Source: Auanema rhodensis
Taxonomy: Eukaryota; Nematoda; Chromadorea; Rhabditida; Rhabditidae
Assembly: GCA_964057225.1 (NCBI GenBank)
Contig: OZ059899.1
Location: 10,478,001-10,542,000 of the forward strand
Reading direction: 5' to 3'
DNA: 64,000 nucleotides
In this document: positions 10,630 through 23,333 of the stretch, in pieces
Layout: the number at the start of each line of letters is the position of its first letter
How positions within the stretch are numbered: position 1 is the stretch's first letter
Position numbers and translations under genes: made by a program
The notes under the pieces: generated by a model
The model's input: only the letters and a program-made list of their open reading frames with translations
What the model was told of the DNA's origin: nothing
The model's database searches: none

Positions 10630-12687
10630 TTACATAAAACTCTCGTTTGATATAAAAAAAGAAGAGGAATAACGTTTCCAGGATGTCAATGATATCGAAT
10701 CTAGTGATATTGTAAAAAAATGTAATGTCAGCTCCATAGGTTTTCTCTTAATTTCTCTCATCACAATTGTCTTAGTTTTTTTTCTCATAAGAGTTTCTGA
10801 AATTTTAGGTGAACAAGGCCGTATATATTTTTTTCTGGAATTCGAAAGCATTTGGGATGGAAATTAGAAAAAAAAGAACTAGTTTTTCCTACTTTAAAAC
10901 AAACAATAAGAAATAAAATAAAAAAGATTGTTAGATATCCAATTTAAACTTATACATTTACTTCGATAAAGAGCCTATTAGTTTGAAATTTTATGTCTTA
11001 CAGTTCTCCAACAGAACAGACTGATCCTGATTTCTCTATGATTACATAAAACTCTCGTTTGATATAAAAAAAGAAGAAGAATAACGTTTCCAGGATGTCA
11101 ATGATATCGAATCTAGTGATATTGTAAAAAAATGTAATGTCAGCTCCATAGGTTTTCTCTTAATTTCTCTCATCACAATTGTCTTAGTTTTTTTCTCATA
11201 AGAGTTTCTGAAATCTTAGGTGAACAAGGCCGTATATATTTTTTTCTGGAATTCGAAAGCATTTGGGATGGAAATTAGAAGGAAAAGAACTAGTTTTTCC
11301 TACTTTAAAACAAACAATAAGAAATAAAATAAAAAAGATTGTTAGATATCCAATTTAAACTTATACATTTACTTTGATAAAGAGCCTATTAGTTTGAAAT
11401 TTTATGTCTTACAGTTCTCCAACAGAACAGACTGATCCTGATTTCTCTATGATTACATAAAACTCTCGTTTGATATAAAAAAAGAAGAGGAATAACGTTT
11501 CCAGGATGTCAATGATATCGAATCTAGTGATATTGTAGAAAAATGTAATGTCAGCTCCATAGGTTTTCTCTTAATTTCTCTCATCACAATTGTCTTAGTT
11601 TTTTTTCTCCTAAGAGTTTCTGAAATCTTGGGTGAACAAGGCCGTATATATTTTTTTCTGGAATTCGAAAGCATTTGGGATGGAAATTAGAAAGAAAAAA
11701 ACTAGTTTTTCCTACTTCAAAACAAACAATAAGAAATAAAATAAAAAAGATTGTTAGATATCCAATTTAAACTTATACATTTACTTCGATAAAGAGCCTA
11801 TTAGTTTGAAATTTTATGTCTTACAGTTCTCCAACAGAACAGACTGATCCTGATTTCTCTATGATTATATAAAACTCTCGTTTGATATAAAAAAAGAAGA
11901 GGAATAACGTTTCCAGGATGTCAATGATATCGAATCTAGTGATATTGTAGAAAAATGTAATGTCAGCTCCATAGGTTTTCTCTTAATTTCTCTCATCACA
12001 ATTGTCTTAGTTTTTTTTCTCATAAGAGTTTCTGAAATCTTAGGTGAACAAGGCCGTATATATTTTTTTCTGGAATTCGAAAGCATTTGGGATGGAAATT
12101 AGAAAGAAAAGAACTAGTTTTTCCTACTTTAAAACAAACAATAAGAAATAAAATAAAAAAGATTGTTAGATATCCAATTTAAACTTATACATTTACTTCG
12201 ATAAAGAGCCTATTAGTTTGAAATTTTATGTCTTACAGTTCTCCAACAGAACAGACTGATCCTGATTTCTCTATGATTACATAAAACTCTCGTTTGATAT
12301 AATAAAAGAAGAGGAATAACGTTTCCAGGATGTCAATGATATCGAATCTAGTGATATTGTAGAAAAATGTAATGTCAGCTCCATAGGTTTTCTCTTAATT
12401 TCTCTCATCACAATTGTCTTAGTTTTTTTCTCATAAGAGTTTCTGAAATCTTAGGTGAACAAGGCCGTATATATTTTTTTCTGGAATTCGAAAGCATTTG
12501 GGATGGAAATTAGAAAGAAAAGAACTAGTTTTTCCTATTTTAAAACAAACAAAAAAAAATAAAATGAAAAAGATTGTTAGATATCCAATTTAAACTTATA
12601 CATTTACTTCGATAAAGAGCCTATTAGTTTGAAATTTTATGTCTTACAGTTCTCCAACAGAACAGACTGATCCTGATTTCTCTATGA
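10630..12687 (+). repeat. Five short units between tRNA copies 4 and 5
   Basis: Units start at 10630, 11042, 11453, 11865 and 12277. They are the second copy of the 6531-8588 run. No gene is seen. Confidence 0.9.
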
Positions 12688-12874
12688 TTACATAAAACTC
12701 TCGTTTGATATAAAAAAAGAAGAGGAATAACGTTTCCAGGATGTCAATGATATCGAATCTAGTGATATTGTAGAAAAATGTAATGTCAGCTCCATAGGTT
12801 TTCTCTTAATTTCTCTCATCACAATAGTCTTAGTTTTTTTTCTCATAAGAGTTTCTGAAATCCTAGTTGAACAA

Positions 12875-12947
12875 GGCCGCGTGGCGCAATGGATAACGCG
12901 TCTGCCTACGGAGCAGAAGATTGTAGGTTCGAATCCTGACGTGGTCG
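12875..12947 (+). tRNA. tRNA-Arg(ACG), variant with A65
   Basis: This is the fourth and last A65 copy (12939), 4099 bp from its partner at 8776. It lies in long unit 12688-13296, with the T7 tract at 12952-12958. Confidence 0.88.
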
Positions 12948-13296
12948 TAAATTTTTTTCATTTCACTTGTCATTTACAAAAATCAAATTTATCTTCTTCA
13001 ACGATTATTTTTGCAATGTGTCATAAAAATTTCACAGTTGAACAAAACGTTTTTTAAGAATTTTTTTTGTTGTCAACATATATATTTTCCTGGAATTCGA
13101 AAGCATTTGGGATGGAAATTAGAAAGAAAAGAACTAGTTTTTCCTATTTTAAAACAAACAAAAAAAAATAAAATGAAAAAGATTGTTAGATATCCAATTT
13201 AAACTTATACATTTACTTCGATAAAGAGCCTATTAGTTTGAAATTTTATGTCTTACAGTTCTCCAACAGAACAGACTGATCCTGATTTCTCTATGA

Positions 13297-14120
13297 TTAC
13301 ATAAAACTCTCGTTTGATATAATAAAAGAAGAGGAATAACGTTTCCAGGATGTCAATGATATCGAATCTAGTGATATTGTAGAAAAATGTAATGTCAGCT
13401 CCATAGGTTTTCTCTTAATTTCTCTCATCACAATTGTCTTAGTTTTTTTTCTCATTAGAGTTTCTGAAATCTTAGGTGAACAAGGCCGTATATATTTTTT
13501 TCTGGAATTCGAAAGCATTTGGGATGGAAATTAGAAAAAAAAGAACTAGTTTTTCCTACTTTAAAACAAACAATAAGAAATAAAATAAAAAAGATTGTTA
13601 GATATCCAATTTGAACTTATACATTTACTTCGATAAAGAGCCTATTAGTTTGAAATTTTATGTCTTACAGTTCTCCAACAGAACAGACTGATCCTGATTT
13701 CTCTATGATTACATAAAACTCTCGTTTGATATAAAAAAAGAAGAGGAATAACGTTTCCAGGATGTCAATGATATCGAATCTAGTGATATTGTAAAAAAAT
13801 GTAATGTCAGCTCCATAGGTTTTCTCTTAATTTCTCTCATCACAATTGTCTTAGTTTTTTTTCTCATAAGAGTTTCTGAAATTTTAGGTGAACAAGGCCG
13901 TATATATTTTTTTCTGGAATTCGAAAGCATTTGGGATGGAAATTAGAAAAAAAAGAACTAGTTTTTCCTACTTTAAAACAAACAATAAGAAATAAAATAA
14001 AAAAGATTGTTAGATATCCAATTTAAACTTATACATTTACTTCGATAAAGAGCCTATTAGTTTGAAATTTTATGTCTTACAGTTCTCCAACAGAACAGAC
14101 TGATCCTGATTTCTCTATGA
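13297..14120 (+). repeat. Two short units between tRNA copies 5 and 6
   Basis: Units start at 13297 and 13709, duplicates of 9198 and 9610. No gene is seen. Confidence 0.9.
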
Positions 14121-14305
14121 TTACATAAAACTCTCGTTTGATATACAAAAAGGAGAGGAATAACGTTTCCAGGATATCAATGATATCGAATCTAGTGATA
14201 TTGTAGAAAAATGTAATGTCAGCTCCATAGTTTTTCTCTAAATTTCTCTCATCACAATAGTCTTATTTTTTTTTCATAAGAGTTTCTGAAATCTTAGTTG
14301 AACAA

Positions 14306-14378
14306 GGCCGCGTGGCGCAATGGATAACGCGTCTGCCTACGGAGCAGAAGATTGTAGGTTCGAATCCTGCCGTGGTCG
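14306..14378 (+). tRNA. tRNA-Arg(ACG), consensus copy
   Basis: The tRNA is consensus. It is the first copy with a fully type B upstream region ('catagtttttctctaaattt', 'tcttatttttttttcataag', 'cttagttg') and sits 185 rather than 187 bp from its unit start. It lies in long unit 14121-14726, with the T7 tract at 14383-14389 and a seven-A run after the tail. Confidence 0.95.
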
Positions 14379-14726
14379 TAAATTTTTTTCATTTCACTTG
14401 TCATTTACAAAAATCAAATTTATCTTCTTCAACGATTATTTTTGCAATGTGTCATAAAAATTTCACAGTTGAACAAAACGTTTTTTAAGAATTTTTTTTG
14501 TTGTCAACATATATATTTTCCTGGAATTCGAAAGCATTTGGGATGGAAATTAGAAAGAAAAGAACTAGTTTTTCCTATTTTAAAACAAACAAAAAAAATA
14601 AAATGAAAAAGATTGTTAGATATCCAATTTAAACTTATACATTTACTTCGATAAAGAGCCTATTAGTTTGAAATTTTATGTCTTACAGTTCTCCAACAGA
14701 ACAGACTGATCCTGATTTCTCTATGA

Positions 14727-16370
14727 TTATATAAAACTCTCGTTTGATATAAAAAAAGAAGAGGAATAACGTTTCCAGGATGTCAATGATATCGAATCTA
14801 GTGATATTGTAGAAAAATGTAATGTCAGCTCCATAGGTTTTCTCTTAATTTCTCTCAACACAATTGTCTTAGTTTTTTTCTCATAAGAGTTTCTGAAATC
14901 TTAGGTGAACAAGGCCGTATATATTTTTTTCTGGAATTCGAAAGCATTTGGGATGGAAATTAGAAAGAAAAGAACTAGTTTTTCCTACTTTAAAACAAAC
15001 AATAAGAAATAAAATAAAAAAGATTGTTAGATATCTAATTTAAACTTATACATTTACTTCGATAAAGAGCCTATTAGTTTGAAATTTTATGTCTTACAGT
15101 TCTCCAACAGAACAGACTGATCCTGATTTCTCTATGATTACATAAAACTCTCGTTTGATATAAAAAAAGAAGAGGAATAACGTTTCCAGGATGTCAATGA
15201 TATCGAATCTAGTGATATTGTAGAAAAATGTAATGTCAGCTCCATAGGTTTTCTCTTAATTTCTCTCATCACAATTGTCTTAGTTTTTTTTCTCATAAGA
15301 GTTTCTGAAATCTTAGGTGAACAAGGCCGTATATATTTTTTTCTGGAATTCGAAAACATTTGGGATGGAAATTAGAAAAAAAAGAACTAGTTTTTCCTAC
15401 TTTAAAACAAACAATAAGAAATAAAATAAAAAAGATTGTTAGATATCCAATTTAAACTTATACATTTACTTCGATAAAGAGCCTATTAGTTTGAAATTTT
15501 ATGTCTTACAGTTCTCCAACAGAACAGACTGATCCTGATTTCTCTATGATTACATAAAACTCTCGTTTGATATACAAAAAGGAGAGGAATAACGTTTCCA
15601 GGATATCAATGATATCGAATCTAGTGATATTGTAGAAAAATGTAATGTCAGCTTCATAGTTTTTCTCTTAATTTCTCTCATCACAATAGTCTTATTTTTT
15701 TACCATAAGAGTTTCTGAAATCTTAGTTGAACAAGGCCGTATATATTTTTTTCTGGAATTCGAAAGCATTTGGGATGGATATTAGAAGGAAAAGAACTAG
15801 TTTTTCCTACTTTAAAACAAACAATAAGAAATAAAATAAAAAAGATTGTTAGATATCCAATTTAAACTTATACATTTACTTCGATAAAGAGCCTATTAGT
15901 TTGAAATTTTATGTCTTACAGTTCTCCAACAGAACAGACTGATCTTGATTTCTCTATGATTACATAAAACTCTCGTTTGATATAATAAAAGAAGAGGAAT
16001 AACGTTTCCAGGATGTCAATGATATCGAATCTAGTGATATTGTAGAAAAATGTAATGTCAGCTCCATAGGTTTTCTCTTAATTTCTCTCATCACAATTGT
16101 CTTAGTTTTTTTCTCATAAGAGTTTCTGAAATCTTAGGTGAACAAGGCCGTATATATTTTTTTCTGGAATTCGAAAGCATTTGGGATGGAAATTAGAAAG
16201 AAAAGAACTAGTTTTTCCTATTTTAAAACAAACAAAAAAAAATAAAATGAAAAAGATTGTTAGATATCCAATTTAAACTTATACATTTACTTCGATAAAG
16301 AGCCTATTAGTTTGAAATTTTATGTCTTACAGTTCTCCAACAGAACAGACTGATCCTGATTTCTCTATGA
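14727..16370 (+). repeat. Four short units, related to the window start
   Basis: Units start at 14727, 15138, 15550 and 15960. The first has 'ctcaacacaattg' and the second ends 'cgaaaacatttggg', matching positions 1-784 with an offset of 14765 bp; the same pair recurs at 23334-24156. The type B unit at 15550 has a private 'ttttttaccataag' change near 15700. No gene is seen. Confidence 0.9.
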
Positions 16371-16557
16371 TTACATAAAACTCTCGTTTGATATAAAAAA
16401 AGAAGAGGAATAACGTTTCCAGGATGTCAATGATATCGAATCTAGTGATATTGTAGAAAAATGTAATGTCAGCTCCATAGGTTTTCTCTTAATTTCTCTC
16501 ATCACAATAGTCTTAGTTTTTTTTCTCATAAGAGTTTCTGAAATCCTAGTTGAACAA

Positions 16558-16630
16558 GGCCGCGTGGCGCAATGGATAACGCGTCTGCCTACGGAGCAGA
16601 AGATTGTAGGTTCGAATCCTGCCGTGGTCG
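16558..16630 (+). tRNA. tRNA-Arg(ACG), consensus copy
   Basis: Consensus tRNA with a type A upstream region ('cctagttg'). It lies in long unit 16371-16979, with the T7 tract at 16635-16641. Confidence 0.95.
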
Positions 16631-16979
16631 TAAATTTTTTTCATTTCACTTGTCATTTACAAAAATCAAATTTATCTTCTTCAACGATTATTTTTGCAAT
16701 GTGTCATAAAAATTTCACAGTTGAACAAAACGTTTTTTAAGAATTTTTTTTGTTGTCAACATATATATTTTCCTGGAATTCGAAAGCATTTGGGATGGAA
16801 ATTAGAAAGAAAAGAACTAGTTTTTCCTATTTTAAAACAAACAAAAAAAAATAAAATGAAAAAGATTGTTAGATATCCAATTTAAACTTATACATTTACT
16901 TCGATAAAGAGCCTATTAGTTTGAAATTTTATGTCTTACAGTTCTCCAACAGAACAGACTGATCCTGATTTCTCTATGA

Positions 16980-18215
16980 TTACATAAAACTCTCGTTTGA
17001 TATAAAAAAAGAAGAGGAATAACGTTTCCAGGATGTCAATGATATCGAATCTAGTGATATTGTAAAAAAATGTAATGTCAGCTCCATAGGTTTTCTCTTA
17101 ATTTCTCTCATCACAATTGTCTTAGTTTTTTTTCTCATAAGAGTTTCTGAAATTTTAGGTGAACAAGGCCGTATATATTTTTTTCTGGAATTCGAAAGCA
17201 TTTGGGATGGAAATTAGAAAAAAAAGAACTAGTTTTTCCTACTTTAAAACAAACAATAAGAAATAAAATAAAAAAGATTGTTAGATATCCAATTTAAACT
17301 TATACATTTACTTCGATAAAGAGCCTATTAGTTTGAAATTTTATGTCTTACAGTTCTCCAACAGAACAGACTGATCCTGATTTCTCTATGATTATATAAA
17401 ACTCTCGTTTGATTTAAAAAAAGAAGAGGAATAACGTTTCCAGGATGTCAATGATATCGAATCTAGTGATATTGTAGAAAAATGTAATGTCAGCTCCATA
17501 GGTTTTCTCTTAATTTCTCTCATCACAATTGTCTTAGTTTTTTTTCTCATAAGAGTTTCTGAAATCTTAGGTGAACAAGGCCGTATATATTTTTTTCTGG
17601 AATTCGAAAGCATTTGGGATGGAAATTAGAAAGAAAAGAACTAGTTTTTCCTATTTTAAAACAAACAAAAAAAAATAAAATGAAAAAGATTGTTAGATAT
17701 CCAATTTAAACTTATACATTTACTTCGATAAAGAGCCTATTAGTTTGAAATTTTATGTCTTACAGTTCTCCAACAGAACAGACTGATCCTGATTTCTCTA
17801 TGATTACATAAAACTCTCGTTTGATATAAAAAAAGAAGAGGAATAACGTTTCCAGGATGTCAATGATATCGAATCTAGTGATATTGTAAAAAAATGTAAT
17901 GTCAGCTCCATAGGTTTTCTCTTAATTTCTCTCATCACAATTGTCTTAGTTTTTTTTCTCATAAGAGTTTCTGAAATTTTAGGTGAACAAGGCCGTATAT
18001 ATTTTTTTCTGGAATTCGAAAGCATTTGGGATGGAAATTAGAAAGAAAAGAACTAGTTTTTCCTACTTTAAAACAAACAATAAGAAATAAAATAAAAAAG
18101 ATTGTTAGATATCCAATTTAAACTTATACATTTACTTCGATAAAGAGCCTATTAGTTTGAAATTTTATGTCTTACAGTTCTCCAACAGAACAGACTGATC
18201 CTGATTTCTCTATGA
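16980..18215 (+). repeat. Three short units between tRNA copies 7 and 8
   Basis: Units start at 16980, 17392 and 17804. The 17392 unit carries 'gatttaaaaaaag' instead of 'gatataaaaaaag', a marker also found at 19236, 20472 and 21904. No gene is seen. Confidence 0.9.
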
Positions 18216-18401
18216 TTACATAAAACTCTCGTTTGATATAATAAAAGAAGAGGAATGACGTTTCCAGGATGTCAATGATATCGAATCTAGTGATATTGTA
18301 GAAAAATGTAATGTCAGCTCCATAGGTTTTCTCTTAATTTCTCTCATCACAATAGTCTTAGTTTTTTTCTCATAAGAGTTTCTGAAATCCTAGTTGAACA
18401 A

Positions 18402-18474
18402 GGCCGCGTGGCGCAATGGATAACGCGTCTGCCTACGGAGCAGAAGATTGTAGGTTCGAATCCGGCCGTGGTCG
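18402..18474 (+). tRNA. tRNA-Arg(ACG), variant with G63
   Basis: Position 63 (18464) is G instead of T, so A51 faces G63 and the middle of the T stem is unpaired; C65 is normal. The neighbouring duplicate at 21070 lacks this change. It lies in long unit 18216-18823, which has 'ggaatgacg' near its start, and the T7 tract is at 18479-18485. Confidence 0.85.
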
Positions 18475-18823
18475 TAAATTTTTTTCATTTCACTTGTCAT
18501 TTACAAAAATCAAATTTATCTTCTTCAACGATTATTTTTGCAATGTGTCATAAAAATTTCACAGTTGAACAAAACGTTTTTTAAGAATTTTTTTTGTTGT
18601 CAACATATATATTTTCCTGGAATTCGAAAGCATTTGGGATGGAAATTAGAAAGAAAAGAACTAGTTTTTCCTATTTTAAAACAAACAAAAAAAAATAAAA
18701 TGAAAAAGATTGTTAGATATCCAATTTAAACTTATACATTTACTTCGATAAAGAGCCTATTAGTTTGAAATTTTATGTCTTACAGTTCTCCAACAGAACA
18801 GACTGATCCTGATTTCTCTATGA

Positions 18824-20883
18824 TTACATAAAACTCTCGTTTGATATAAAAAAAGAAGAGGAATAACGTTTCCAGGATGTCAATGATATCGAATCTAGTG
18901 ATATTGTAAAAAAATGTAATGTCAGCTCCATAGGTTTTCTCTTAATTTCTCTCATCACAATTGTCTTAGTTTTTTTTCTCATAAGAGTTTCTGAAATTTT
19001 AGGTGAACAAGGCCGTATATATTTTTTTCTGGAATTCGAAAGCATTTGGGATGGAAATTAGAAAAAAAAGAACTAGTTTTTCCTACTTTAAAACAAACAA
19101 TAAGAAATAAAATAAAAAAGATTGTTAGATATCCAATTTAAACTTATACATTTACTTCGATAAAGAGCCTATTAGTTTGAAATTTTATGTCTTACAGTTC
19201 TCCAACAGAACAGACTGATCCTGATTTCTCTATGATTATATAAAACTCTCGTTTGATTTAAAAAAAGAAGAGGAATAACGTTTCCAGGATGTCAATGATA
19301 TCGAATCTAGTGATATTGTAGAAAAATGTAATGTCAGCTCCATAGGTTTTCTCTTAATTTCTCTCATCACAATTGTCTTAGTTTTTTTTCTCATAAGAGT
19401 TTCTGAAATCTTAGGTGAACAAGGCCGTATATATTTTTTTCTGGAATTCGAAAGCATTTGGGATGGAAATTAGAAAGAAAAGAACTAGTTTTTCCTACTT
19501 TAAAACAAACAATAAGAAATAAAATAAAAAAGATTGTTAGATATCCAATTTAAACTTATACATTTACTTCGATAAAGAGCCTATTAGTTTGAAATTTTAT
19601 GTCTTACAGTTCTCCAACAGAACAGACTGATCCTGATTTCTCTATGATTATATAAAACTCTCGTTTGATTTAAGAAAAGAAGAGGAATAACGTTTCCAGG
19701 ATGTCAATGATATCGAATCTAGTGATATTGTAGAAAAATGTAATGTCAGCTCCATAGGTTTTCTCTTAATTTCTCTCATCACAATTGTCTTAGTTTTTTT
19801 TCTCATAAGAGTTTCTGAAATCTTAGGTGAACAAGGCCGTATATATTTTTTTCTGGAATTCGAAAGCATTTGGGATGGAAATTAGAAAGAAAAGAACTAG
19901 TTTTTCCTATTTTAAAACAAACAAAAAAAAATAAAATGAAAAAGATTGTTAGATATCCAATTTAAACTTATACATTTACTTCGATAAAGAGCCTATTAGT
20001 TTGAAATTTTATGTCTTACAGTTCTCCAACAGAACAGACTGATCCTGATTTCTCTATGATTACATAAAACTCTCGTTTGATATAAAAAAAGAAGAGGAAT
20101 AACGTTTCCAGGATGTCAATGATATCGAATCTAGTGATATTGTAAAAAAATGTAATGTCAGCTCCATAGGTTTTCTCTTAATTTCTCTCATCACAATTGT
20201 CTTAGTTTTTTTTCTCATAAGAGTTTCTGAAATTTTAGGTGAACAAGGCCGTATATATTTTTTTCTGGAATTCGAAAGCATTTGGGATGGAAATTAGAAA
20301 AAAAAGAACTAGTTTTTCCTACTTTAAAACAAACAATAAGAAATAAAATAAAAAAGATTGTTAGATATCCAATTTAAACTTATACATTTACTTCGATAAA
20401 GAGCCTATTAGTTTGAAATTTTATGTCTTACAGTTCTCCAACAGAACAGACTGATCCTGATTTCTCTATGATTATATAAAACTCTCGTTTGATTTAAAAA
20501 AAGAAGAGGAATAACGTTTCCAGGATGTCAATGATATCGAATCTAGTGATATTGTAGAAAAATGTAATGTCAGCTCCATAGGTTTTCTCTTAATTTCTCT
20601 CATCACAATTGTCTTAGTTTTTTTTCTCATAAGAGTTTCTGAAATCTTAGGTGAACAAGGCCGTATATATTTTTTTCTGGAATTCGAAAGCATTTGGGAT
20701 GGAAATTAGAAAGAAAAGAACTAGTTTTTCCTACTTTAAAACAAACAATAAGAAATAAAATAAAAAAGATTGTTAGATATCCAATTTAAACTTATACATT
20801 TACTTCGATAAAGAGCCTATTAGTTTGAAATTTTATGTCTTACAGTTCTCCAACAGAACAGACTGATCCTGATTTCTCTATGA
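18824..20883 (+). repeat. Five short units between tRNA copies 8 and 9
   Basis: Units start at 18824, 19236, 19648, 20060 and 20472. No gene is seen. Confidence 0.9.
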
Positions 20884-21069
20884 TTACATAAAACTCTCGT
20901 TTGATATAATAAAAGAAGAGGAATGACGTTTCCAGGATGTCAATGATATCGAATCTAGTGATATTGTAGAAAAATGTAATGTCAGCTCCATAGGTTTTCT
21001 CTTAATTTCTCTCATCACAATAGTCTTAGTTTTTTTCTCATAAGAGTTTCTGAAATCCTAGTTGAACAA

Positions 21070-21142
21070 GGCCGCGTGGCGCAATGGATAACGCGTCTGC
21101 CTACGGAGCAGAAGATTGTAGGTTCGAATCCTGCCGTGGTCG
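21070..21142 (+). tRNA. tRNA-Arg(ACG), consensus copy
   Basis: Consensus tRNA, 2668 bp after the G63 copy and otherwise in a near-identical unit (20884-21491). The T7 tract is at 21147-21153. Confidence 0.95.
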
Positions 21143-21491
21143 TAAATTTTTTTCATTTCACTTGTCATTTACAAAAATCAAATTTATCTTCTTCAACGAT
21201 TATTTTTGCAATGTGTCATAAAAATTTCACAGTTGAACAAAACGTTTTTTAAGAATTTTTTTTGTTGTCAACATATATATTTTCCTGGAATTCGAAAGCA
21301 TTTGGGATGGAAATTAGAAAGAAAAGAACTAGTTTTTCCTATTTTAAAACAAACAAAAAAAAATAAAATGAAAAAGATTGTTAGATATCCAATTTAAACT
21401 TATACATTTACTTCGATAAAGAGCCTATTAGTTTGAAATTTTATGTCTTACAGTTCTCCAACAGAACAGACTGATCCTGATTTCTCTATGA

Positions 21492-22726
21492 TTACATAAA
21501 ACTCTCGTTTGATATAAAAAAAGAAGAGGAATAACGTTTCCAGGATGTCAATGATATCGAATCTAGTGATATTGTAAAAAAATGTAATGTCAGCTCCATA
21601 GGTTTTCTCTTAATTTCTCTCATCACAATTGTCTTAGTTTTTTTTCTCATAAGAGTTTCTGAAATTTTAGGTGAACAAGGCCGTATATATTTTTTTCTGG
21701 AATTCGAAAGCATTTGGGATGGAAATTAGAAAAAAAAGAACTAGTTTTTCCTACTTTAAAACAAACAATAAGAAATAAAATAAAAAAGATTGTTAGATAT
21801 CCAATTTAAACTTATACATTTACTTCGATAAAGAGCCTATTAGTTTGAAATTTTATGTCTTACAGTTCTCCAACAGAACAGACTGATCCTGATTTCTCTA
21901 TGATTATATAAAACTCTCGTTTGATTTAAAAAAAGAAGAGGAATAACGTTTCCAGGATGTCAATGATATCGAATCTAGTGATATTGTAGAAAAATGTAAT
22001 GTCAGCTCCATAGGTTTTCTCTTAATTTCTCTCATCACAATTGTCTTAGTTTTTTTTCTCATAAGAGTTTCTGAAATCTTAGGTGAACAAGGCCGTATAT
22101 ATTTTTTTCTGGAATTCGAAAGCATTTGGGATGGAAATTAGAAAGAAAAGAACTAGTTTTTCCTACTTTAAAACAAACAATAAGAAATAAAATAAAAAAG
22201 ATTGTTAGATATCCAATTTAAACTTATACATTTACTTCGATAAAGAGCCTATTAGTTTGAAATTTTATGTCTTACAGTTCTCCAACAGAACAGACTGATC
22301 CTGATTTCTCTATGATTACATAAAACTCTCGTTTGATATAATAAAAGAAGAGGAATGACGTTTCCAGGATGTCAATGATATCGAATCTAGTGATATTGTA
22401 GAAAAATGTAATGTCAGCTCCATAGGTTTTCTCTTAATTTCTCTCATCACAATTGTCTTAGTTTTTTTCTCATAAGAGTTTCTGAAATCTTAGGTGAACA
22501 AGGCCGTATATATTTTTTTCTGGAATTCGAAAGCATTTGGGATGGAAATTAGAAAGAAAAGAACTAGTTTTTCCTATTTTAAAACAAACAAAAAAAAATA
22601 AAATGAAAAAGATTGTTAGATATCTAATTTAAACTTATACATTTACTTCGATAAAGAGCCTATTAGTTTGAAATTTTATGTCTTACAGTTCTCCAACAGA
22701 ACAGACTGATCCTGATTTCTCTATGA
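21492..22726 (+). repeat. Three short units between tRNA copies 9 and 10
   Basis: Units start at 21492, 21904 and 22316. The 22316 unit keeps the 'ggaatgacg' marker of long units 18216 and 20884 but has the short junction, so it looks like a long/short recombinant. No gene is seen. Confidence 0.88.
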
Positions 22727-22911
22727 TTATATAAAACTCTCGTTTGATATAAAAAAAGAAGAGGAATAACGTTTCCAGGATATCAATGATATCGAATCTA
22801 GTGATATTGTAGAAAAATGTAATGTCAGCTCCATAGTTTTTCTCTAAATTTCTCTCATCACAATAGTCTTATTTTTTTTTCATAAGAGTTTCTGAAATCT
22901 TAGTTGAACAA

Positions 22912-22984
22912 GGCCGCGTGGCGCAATGGATAACGCGTCTGCCTACGGAGCAGAAGATTGTAGGTTCGAATCCTGCCGTGGTCG
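22912..22984 (+). tRNA. tRNA-Arg(ACG), consensus copy
   Basis: Consensus tRNA with a type B upstream region. It lies in long unit 22727-23333, whose beginning ('gattatataaaa', 'gatataaaaaaag') is short-type, and the T7 tract is at 22989-22995. Confidence 0.95.
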
Positions 22985-23333
22985 TAAATTTTTTTCATTT
23001 CACTTGTCATTTACAAAAATCAAATTTATCTTCTTCAACGATTATTTTTGCAATGTGTCATAAAAATTTCACAGTTGAACAAAACGTTTTTTAAGAATTT
23101 TTTTTGTTGTCAACATATATATTTTCCTGGAATTCGAAAGCATTTGGGATGGAAATTAGAAAGAAAAGAACTAGTTTTTCCTATTTTAAAACAAACAAAA
23201 AAAAATAAAATGAAAAAGATTGTTAGATATCCAATTTAAACTTATACATTTACTTCGATAAAGAGCCTATTAGTTTGAAATTTTATGTCTTACAGTTCTC
23301 CAACAGAACAGACTGATCCTGATTTCTCTATGA

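Larger units (their letters stand above)
6531..14726 (+). repeat. Higher-order repeat, 4099 bp x 2 (nine units each)
   Basis: Nine-unit blocks at 6531-10629 and 10630-14726 align unit by unit: short x5, long, short x2, long. Distinctive shared changes include 'ctcctaagag' (7354/11453), 'cttcaaaac' (7616/11715), 'ctcattagag' (9198/13297 units) and 'atttgaacttatac' (9510/13609). The copies diverge in the last long unit. The first has 'cctagttg' and 'cataggtttt' upstream of the tRNA, whereas the second has 'cttagttg' and 'catagttttt', so that unit was replaced or converted in one copy. Confidence 0.88.
18216..22315 (+). repeat. Higher-order repeat, 2668 bp register
   Basis: The block starting at long unit 18216 (18216, 18824, 19236) recurs at 20884, 21492 and 21904 with an offset of 2668 bp, sharing 'ggaatgacg', 'attttagg' and 'gatttaaa' markers in order. 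Inside the first block, the pair 18824/19236 is itself repeated at 20060/20472 (offset 1236 bp), with the odd unit 19648 ('gatttaagaaaag') between. The same trio also occurs at 16371/16980/17392, so it is present at least three times. Confidence 0.85.
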
